A program made the position numbers and the translations under genes. The notes beneath the pieces are model-generated. The model was not told where the DNA came from. It made no database searches and saw nothing but the letters and a program-made list of their open reading frames with translations. 11,162 nucleotides of DNA, from the NCBI GenBank assembly GCA_903872785.1, contig CAIQLZ010000074.1, positions 1-11,162 on the forward strand, read 5' to 3'. This document shows, piece by piece, positions 6,217 to 11,162 of this stretch; position 1 is the first letter of the stretch; each line of letters begins with the position of its first letter. The DNA is from Candidatus Levyibacteriota bacterium. GTDB lineage: Bacteria; Patescibacteriota; Microgenomatia; Levybacterales; UBA12049.

Positions 6217-7593
6217 ATGAATAATACGGGATTGATAATCGGAATTCAGGGACAAATTATCGAGGTTGAATTTAAAAACGACCAACCAAGCATGCATGAT
6301 ATTCTTGTTTTAGAAAAAGACTCAAGTATTAAAATGCAGGTTGCTTTCCCAAGCAGCCCGTCATCATTTTTCTGTTTGATTCTGTCTTCAACGGATAAAT
6401 TATCCCGCGGCCTTAAAGTCATCAATACCGGAAAGCCGATTATAATTCCGACCGGACCGGGCCTATTGGGACGTGCCATGAACATCTTTGGTGAACCTAT
6501 TGACGGATTGGGAGAAATAAGAAAAACAGGCGAAAAACCCATTTACGAAGCAGGTTTGGACTATGCCGAAACAACAAAATATAATGATATCCTGGAAACA
6601 GGGATTAAGGCAATTGATTTCTTGTCTCCGATAATACGCGGCGGAAAGATCGGCCTCTTCGGAGGAGCCGGAGTCGGAAAAACAATTTTACTTACCGAGA
6701 TTATCCACAATATTATCATCTTGCGCGGGAGAAAAGGGGTTTCTGTTTTTGCGGGAATCGGGGAGAGAATCAGAGAAGGACATGAACTCTATCAAACGTT
6801 GGTTGAAAAAAAAGTGCTTCCGTCCGTGTCGTTAATTCTCGGAACAATGGGAGAAAATCCGGCAATCCGCTTCCTGACAGGCTATACGGCTGTTGCACTG
6901 GCCGAATATTTCCGAGACAGTCTTAAAAAAGATGTACTTTTCTTTATAGACAATATTTTTAGGTTCGCCCAGGCAGGAAACGAACTTTCAGTCTTAATGA
7001 ATACAATTCCCTCCGAAGACGGTTATCAGGCGACTTTAACTTCCGAAATGGCATCTTTACATGAAAGATTAATCTCCAATAAAGACAGTTCCATTACCTC
7101 AATTGAGGCAATTTACGTTCCGAATGACGATATCTTGGACCAAGGAGTACAAGCAATTTTTCCTTATTTAGATTCATCAGTCATATTGTCAAGAAGCGTT
7201 TATCAAGAAGGGCTTTTGCCTGCTATTGACCTTTTATCTTCCAGCTCTGCAAGTTTGAATCCGGAAACGGTCGGACAACTCCATTATAACGTTGCTATTA
7301 AAACATTAAATCTATTAAAACAGGCAACTTCTTTGGACAGAATCGTTTCTTTGGTTGGAGAAGCAGAGCTCTCCTCAGGTGATAAATTAATTTATGAAAG
7401 AGCAAAAAAAATTCGCAATTTTATGACTCAAAATTTCTTTGTAACCGAAAATCAAACAGGCAGAAAAGGATCTTATGTGCCTCGGGAGACAACCGTTACG
7501 GATGTAAATGATTTATTATCCGGAAAGTATGACGAGATAACAGATGATAAATTCAGCTATATTGGCAGCTTAAAAGAAATAACCAATGTCTAA
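6217..7593 (+). CDS. atpD: F1-like ATPase catalytic subunit beta
   Basis: A 458-residue beta subunit with a complete catalytic set: P-loop GGAGVGKT (149-156, Lys155), catalytic glutamate in GIGERIREG (Glu183), Walker B VLFFIDN (Asp245) and Arg249 in NIFRF. The lever that pushes gamma, normally DELSEED, reads AELSSGD (383-389), with less negative charge. Two aromatic residues that sandwich adenine in known structures are replaced: the Tyr of 'GIYPAVDPL' is Leu334 (GLLPAIDLL), and the Phe of 'AEVFTG' is Gln413 (TENQTG). Hydrolysis chemistry should work, but nucleotide affinity or base preference may differ. Family length is about 460-480. The start is set by the AAGGAGA at 6204-6210; the 3' end overlaps the epsilon gene by eight bases. 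The sequence is clearly of F1 beta type and not a V/A-type or flagellar FliI/secretion ATPase. Confidence 0.93.
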   Translation: MNNTGLIIGIQGQIIEVEFKNDQPSMHDILVLEKDSSIKMQVAFPSSPSSFFCLILSSTDKLSRGLKVINTGKPIIIPTGPGLLGRAMNIFGEPIDGLGEIRKTGEKPIYEAGLDYAETTKYNDILETGIKAIDFLSPIIRGGKIGLFGGAGVGKTILLTEIIHNIIILRGRKGVSVFAGIGERIREGHELYQTLVEKKVLPSVSLILGTMGENPAIRFLTGYTAVALAEYFRDSLKKDVLFFIDNIFRFAQAGNELSVLMNTIPSEDGYQATLTSEMASLHERLISNKDSSITSIEAIYVPNDDILDQGVQAIFPYLDSSVILSRSVYQEGLLPAIDLLSSSSASLNPETVGQLHYNVAIKTLNLLKQATSLDRIVSLVGEAELSSGDKLIYERAKKIRNFMTQNFFVTENQTGRKGSYVPRETTVTDVNDLLSGKYDEITDDKFSYIGSLKEITNV

Positions 7594-7846
7594 AACTTCC
7601 AATCTTACTATTATTGTAAGAAATAAAGATAAAATTTTATATAACGGTCAGGCTTATGCAGTTAGCAGTGTTAACGATAAAGGGCCTTTTGATATTCTTT
7701 CCGAGCACGAAAACTTTATTACTTTAATAAAAAATAAAATAATAATATACACAACCCCAAAAGAAAAAAAAGAAATTCAAATCGATAACGGCATTGTAAA
7801 AGTATACGAAGATAAAATCCAAATTTACGTTAATTTCAAAGTTTAA
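7586..7846 (+). CDS. atpC: F1-like ATPase subunit epsilon, beta-sandwich domain only
   Basis: An 86-residue protein. The segment FDILSEHENFITLI (35-48) corresponds to the epsilon signature 'fgILpgHapLit.L', and the rest alternates strands as in the N-terminal beta-sandwich that clamps gamma to the c ring. The C-terminal helical hairpin of about 45 residues found in most bacterial epsilons, which inhibits ATP hydrolysis, is absent because the frame stops here. It overlaps beta by eight bases. Truncated epsilons occur naturally in some bacteria, so this is not necessarily decay. Keeping the rotor-to-ring clamp without the brake fits an enzyme that mainly hydrolyses ATP. Confidence 0.82.
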   Translation: MSKTSNLTIIVRNKDKILYNGQAYAVSSVNDKGPFDILSEHENFITLIKNKIIIYTTPKEKKEIQIDNGIVKVYEDKIQIYVNFKV

Positions 7847-8751
7847 GCTCTCTTGTGGTAGGTGGCCTGATGAACTGTTCTTATTTTTTCTTCATTTGGA
7901 CTCTCAAAATGCTCTTTTATGAATTTTATTGTCTCTTTGGGATCCTGGGTGTTAATAAAAATCCCTGTTCCGAGCTCAAATCCTCCCAATACTTTAACTC
8001 TTGGAATAATTTTCAGATACCAATCCCCTCCCGGGTAAATATAAAAATTAAACGGAAATTCCAAGCCATGACGAAGATCAAAAATATAGATCAAACGGGA
8101 AAGTACAAATGCCAAATCCGTGATCTGAGAATCTTTTATTGAGCTAAATAGATTCCCCCGCTCCTTTGGCGCTATCCAAACCTCATCGGGCCATTGTGAA
8201 GTTTTAGGACAAAAGATAATGAAATATTTAGTTTCCTGAAATATCTGATCTTTTGTCACAGCTTCCATTTCTGTTGGTGTTGCAAGACGCGGCATGTCCA
8301 AATCTATTCCAAAGGGTACGACCGCAAGCTGAGTATGCGGATGAGGCAAGCTTTCTCCTCCTGCTTTTTGTCTATTGTGAAAAATATATACTTGACCGTT
8401 CATCTGATGCTCTTTGAAACGGTTCTTATATGTTTGAAGTATTAATTCAATCTGAGATAAGGGGAGTTCGCCAAAGTTTCTGTGATGATCGGGAGAATGA
8501 ATTATCAACTCATGAATCGGCGCAAAGGGAAATTTATTATTCAGAACTCTTATTTGCCAACTCTGTAGGGTAGCACCTTGTGAGGCTAAACTTGGAAAGC
8601 GATAAACTTCTTTTTCTTCTGTTTCCTTTCCGGGACAAAAAGGACAAACCGGCTCTATCCCCTTAGCAACATCGGGACGTTTTGCTCTTCTTGGTGATAA
8701 AATAACCCACTTTTTGTTTAGAGGATTTTGTAAAAATTGAAAGTCAGCCAT
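7843..8751 (-). CDS. galT: GalT-family nucleotidyltransferase (galactose-1-phosphate uridylyltransferase-like)
   Basis: A 302-residue protein of the GalT branch of the HIT superfamily. Visible motifs are the zinc-ligand CPFC (36-39), RVLNNKFPF (68-76), an IIHSPDHH segment (83-90) and the active site HPHTQ (137-141), in which His139 would be the uridylylated nucleophile. In the C-terminal half, VLGGFELGTGIFIN (254-267) is characteristic of GalT, but the preceding 'HWH' that binds a structural iron in E. coli GalT reads DWY. GalT moves UMP between UDP-glucose and galactose-1-phosphate; related enzymes use ADP-glucose, so the exact substrate is uncertain. It lies 64 bases downstream of glgA on the same strand, pointing to glucan or sugar-nucleotide metabolism. 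Its stop overlaps the stop of the opposing epsilon gene. Confidence 0.8.
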   Translation of the reverse strand: MADFQFLQNPLNKKWVILSPRRAKRPDVAKGIEPVCPFCPGKETEEKEVYRFPSLASQGATLQSWQIRVLNNKFPFAPIHELIIHSPDHHRNFGELPLSQIELILQTYKNRFKEHQMNGQVYIFHNRQKAGGESLPHPHTQLAVVPFGIDLDMPRLATPTEMEAVTKDQIFQETKYFIIFCPKTSQWPDEVWIAPKERGNLFSSIKDSQITDLAFVLSRLIYIFDLRHGLEFPFNFYIYPGGDWYLKIIPRVKVLGGFELGTGIFINTQDPKETIKFIKEHFESPNEEKIRTVHQATYHKRA

Positions 8752-8781
8752 AAATTACTAAGATATTTATTAAGCTTATCA

Positions 8782-8809
8782 ACAATTTAACAATAAAACA
8801 ATTTAACAA
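8782..8809. repeat. 12-bp direct repeat in the glgA-galT gap
   Basis: ACAATTTAACAA occurs at 8782-8793 and 8798-8809, with a 16-base period. Read on the minus strand it gives two TTGTTA boxes. The second (8792-8787), with TAAATA at 8769-8764 after 17 bases, could be a weak promoter for galT. Low sequence complexity makes either reading tentative. Confidence 0.3.
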
Positions 8810-8815
8810 CTTTTA

Positions 8816-10240
8816 TTAAACAATCATCTTCCCATATAGCTTCTTATACAAAGCTGCGCTTTTGTCCCAGGAAAAATCTTTTCTCATTGCGCGCTGGACC
8901 ATCTTCCCATATCGACTCTTATCTTTTTTAATAACTAATGCATGTTTTATTGATCTTCTAAGACGGGTTGACTTATCTTTCTCAAAAAGAAAACCATCTT
9001 TTCCATTTACGATCGAGTCCTTAAGGCCTCCTGTTTTTGCAGCGATTGGAATTGCTCCATATCTCATTGCAATCATTTGAATAAGTCCACAGGGCTCAAA
9101 ATGAGACGGAATTAGAATGAAATCAGAAGCTGCATACAATTTATGGCTTAATTCTTCATTATAGATAACTTCTGCCCGAATATTGTCAGGATATTTCTGA
9201 GCAATTCTTTTAACGCTTTTTTCAATATTCGGATCTCCTGATCCCAAAAATATTAGATTAGCATCTAATTGAACAATTGTTTTAACAACTTTTATCAACA
9301 TTTCTATCCCCTTTTGAGCTGCCATTCTACCTATAAAACAAAATGTTGGTCTGGATTTTAGAGAAAATGATTTCAATATTTTTTCTTTTGCTGCTTTCTT
9401 GCCAATTTCCCAATCTGAAGTATTATATTTCTTAAAAAGATTATTATCTTTTTCCGGATTCCAAACTTCATAATCTATACCATTCAAAATACCGATTATT
9501 TCGTCTTTCTCCCCCAAAATAGCTTCTCTTTTTCTAAGATAAGCATAAATCTCTCTATGACGATGTTCTTCCTTCATGATTTCTAACGCATAATTAGGTG
9601 AAACAGTTGATACTTTTGTTGCATGCAGAATTCCCTCACCCAAAATATCAATTTCTTTTGCGGGAATTTCCCTTTTTAATCCTTTTGTCTCTTCATTTTT
9701 AAAGTGCAGGAGGTCTAAAACCTTTCTTGAACCAAAACCTTGATACGAAAGATTGTGAATAGTCAAAAGTGTTGGAATAGGAATCTTAATTTTATTCTTC
9801 AAAATTAGAGGGATAAGTGCTGTATGCCAGTCATTGCAGTGAATCAAATCTACTTCCCATTTCTCATTGCTATTTAACCAAGCAATAAAATGGACAACTG
9901 CAAGGCTAAAAAAAGCAAATTGATCTATTTTTTTATTTCTCCCCCTAAGATTTATATGGGAAAGAATCGGCCTATTACTTAAAAAGTAAACTACGCAATT
10001 GCTGTCAGGCAAATAACTTTTGTAAACTCCAACTTTTTCTTCTTTGTCGTCAAAATGAAGATAAAACTCTCCTATTCTTTTACCATTTGCATTTTCCTGC
10101 ATCTCAATGTAGCACGGAACAACCACTCTACAGTCAACATTTATTTTTTTAAGTGCCTTAGGCAGAGATCCCATGACATCGCCCAGCCCACCACGCTTGA
10201 AAAACGGAGAAACTTCGTAACCTGTAATCAAAACATTCAT
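8816..10240 (-). CDS. glgA: Glycogen/starch synthase (GT5 family)
   Basis: A 474-residue GT-B glycosyltransferase, the normal GlgA length. The N-terminal domain has the nucleotide-sugar motif KRGGLGDV (15-22; KTGGL in E. coli), HCNDWHTAL (134-142), TIHNLSYQG (160-168) and STVSPNYA (211-218). The C-terminal domain has GRMAAQKG (304-311), FEPCGL (381-386) and KTGGLKDSI (402-410), all diagnostic of GT5 starch/glycogen synthases. It extends alpha-1,4-glucan from ADP- or UDP-glucose in the cytoplasm; the donor cannot be told from the sequence. No branching enzyme or glgC is in the window. It starts 16 bases after a GT4 glycosyltransferase and precedes galT, so the three are probably one transcript. 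No Shine-Dalgarno sequence is visible. Confidence 0.9.
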   Translation of the reverse strand: MNVLITGYEVSPFFKRGGLGDVMGSLPKALKKINVDCRVVVPCYIEMQENANGKRIGEFYLHFDDKEEKVGVYKSYLPDSNCVVYFLSNRPILSHINLRGRNKKIDQFAFFSLAVVHFIAWLNSNEKWEVDLIHCNDWHTALIPLILKNKIKIPIPTLLTIHNLSYQGFGSRKVLDLLHFKNEETKGLKREIPAKEIDILGEGILHATKVSTVSPNYALEIMKEEHRHREIYAYLRKREAILGEKDEIIGILNGIDYEVWNPEKDNNLFKKYNTSDWEIGKKAAKEKILKSFSLKSRPTFCFIGRMAAQKGIEMLIKVVKTIVQLDANLIFLGSGDPNIEKSVKRIAQKYPDNIRAEVIYNEELSHKLYAASDFILIPSHFEPCGLIQMIAMRYGAIPIAAKTGGLKDSIVNGKDGFLFEKDKSTRLRRSIKHALVIKKDKSRYGKMVQRAMRKDFSWDKSAALYKKLYGKMIV

Positions 10241-10256
10241 CTGCTATGTAAGTTAA

Positions 10257-11162
10257 TTATGAATTTTTATCCAGAATTCTCTTATAGACTTTTTCGTAAT
10301 TTTCGGTCATTTTTTCGACTGTAAAATTATCCTTGATATGCTTCCTGCAAGCTTGACGGTCAATTTCTCCTATTCTTTTTATTGCCTCTTTTAGGCCTTC
10401 TTCTCCTTTTTGTTTAATCACAAATTTTGATTCATTTTGTGATTCTTCCGATTCTATAACAAACCCTGTAACACCATCTCGCACTAGCTCAGAAACACTT
10501 CCCTTATTGTAGGCAATCACCGGAGTTCCGCACGCCATTGCCTCAATAATGGTTAGTCCAAAAGGCTCTTCCCAACACAATGGAAAGATGAAAGCTTTTC
10601 CTTTTTTTATAAAATCAGATTTTTCCTTACCCTCAACAAATCCGTTTAATATAATGCTCTTTCCATCTATAAACGGAGCAATTTTAGTATTGTAGTAATC
10701 TTCCGACTTGTTTGCTCTGGTTGCAGAAGTTGCAATCTGCAGGGGAATTTTGAGGTCCAGAGCGATTTTTATTGCCGCATCTACACCTTTGTCCTCCAAA
10801 ACACGGCCAAAATAGATCAAATGATCTTCCGGACTGCTATCGAATTCATAATCTTTTAAATCTAATCCATGATAAACCGTATCGACAAAATTAAGACCTA
10901 TTGCTCCTTTTCTTTGTGAGTTGCTGATTGAGACATAATTGTGATGCATAAACTTTGAAAGGCGGAAATATTCAATCGTGTCTTTTGTTTGCGGGAGAGG
11001 ATCATGCAGTGTATAAATTGTCGGAAAATGGGTTAATTCATTAAAATAATGCGCCCCAAAATCATGGTAAGCATGAATTATATCCAATTTTTTCTTATTA
11101 ACCGCATCATCATATGCGCGCATTGTCAAATCGTACTCAAAATCCCTTTTGATAATTTCTTG
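10257..11162 (-). CDS. GT4-family glycosyltransferase, N-terminus cut by the window edge
   Basis: The frame stays open to the right edge (the first visible codons give QEIIKRDFEYDL), so the true start is outside and the TTG at 11129 should not be taken as a start. About 301 codons are visible, against a usual 340-400. The C-terminal GT-B domain is complete: IYFGRVLEDKG, the donor region, then EEPFGLTIIEAMACGTPV with the E-x7-E motif typical of GT4 retaining transferases, and the GSVSELVRDGVTGFV segment. The donor is probably a nucleotide-activated sugar; the acceptor is unknown. It lies 16 bases upstream of glgA in the same direction, so it may make or modify an alpha-glucan or a surface glycan. 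Confidence 0.82.
   Translation of the reverse strand, partial: QEIIKRDFEYDLTMRAYDDAVNKKKLDIIHAYHDFGAHYFNELTHFPTIYTLHDPLPQTKDTIEYFRLSKFMHHNYVSISNSQRKGAIGLNFVDTVYHGLDLKDYEFDSSPEDHLIYFGRVLEDKGVDAAIKIALDLKIPLQIATSATRANKSEDYYNTKIAPFIDGKSIILNGFVEGKEKSDFIKKGKAFIFPLCWEEPFGLTIIEAMACGTPVIAYNKGSVSELVRDGVTGFVIESEESQNESKFVIKQKGEEGLKEAIKRIGEIDRQACRKHIKDNFTVEKMTENYEKVYKRILDKNS

Noticed and set aside
6246..6542. Minus-strand open frame of 98 codons inside the beta gene
   Set aside because: It is opposite a secure beta-subunit sequence and shows no protein-like motif.
1815..7846. Operon as a V/A-type, N-ATPase or flagellar/type III secretion ATPase
   Set aside because: The gene order, gamma and delta subunits, alpha P-loop GDRKTGKT and beta motifs are of F1 type; N-ATPase operons start with beta-epsilon and have an a subunit, and FliI-type systems have no gamma, delta or c-like hairpin.
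10257..11129. TTG at 11129 as the real start of the GT4 gene
   Set aside because: The frame is open upstream to the window edge, and the visible protein lacks the first part of the GT-B N-terminal domain, so the gene is cut off and not naturally short.

Overview
The window looks like a low-GC chromosomal segment of a Candidate Phyla Radiation (Patescibacteria) bacterium, probably of the Microgenomates type. The reasons are the compact gene packing, the near absence of Shine-Dalgarno sequences, TGA used as an ordinary stop, a Fic-like/winged-helix regulator and a short transposase-type HTH protein of kinds I associate with these genomes, and a small glycan gene set (GT4, glgA, galT). This assignment is inference from style and gene content.

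Layout. At 1-54 (minus) lies the first 18 codons of a MerR/excisionase-like HTH protein. A regulatory intergenic region follows (55-332), with an 11-bp tandem repeat, an inverted copy of it and probable divergent promoters. Next come a degenerate Fic-like winged-helix regulator (333-1271) and an abutting double-HTH protein that resembles the DNA-binding half of an IS481/IS3-type transposase without its catalytic domain (1272-1712). A strong promoter at 1776-1804 ends about 10 bases before the next start codon, so its transcript should be almost leaderless.

That promoter drives a seven-gene plus-strand operon (1815-7846) in the order c-like, b, delta, alpha, gamma, beta, epsilon. It is an F1Fo-type rotary ATPase, but an unusual one. 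There is no subunit a gene at its usual place or anywhere in the window. The c-like protein keeps the cytoplasmic loop that docks gamma/epsilon (GRNP) but has no ion-binding carboxylate in either membrane helix. It also carries a signal peptide and about 160 residues of extracytoplasmic beta-rich domain resembling a module of surface and tail-fibre proteins. The F1 catalytic residues (both Walker motifs, catalytic Glu, arginine finger) are intact, so ATP hydrolysis is expected. The two aromatic residues that normally stack on adenine in beta are replaced, and epsilon lacks its inhibitory helices. My reading is an ion-decoupled F1-like motor or ATP-dependent machine whose membrane ring displays domains outside the cell. 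It is analogous in concept to the F1-like ATPases of mycoplasmas, which are linked to gliding and to surface immunoglobulin handling. This is the most interesting system in the window.

The right third is a minus-strand group transcribed toward the ATPase operon: a GT4 glycosyltransferase (cut by the window edge), a GT5 glycogen/starch synthase (glgA) and a GalT-family nucleotidyltransferase. Together they suggest alpha-glucan or surface-glycan metabolism. The galT and epsilon genes converge, and their stop codons overlap in a TTAA, leaving no room for a terminator. No tRNA, rRNA or CRISPR array was seen.
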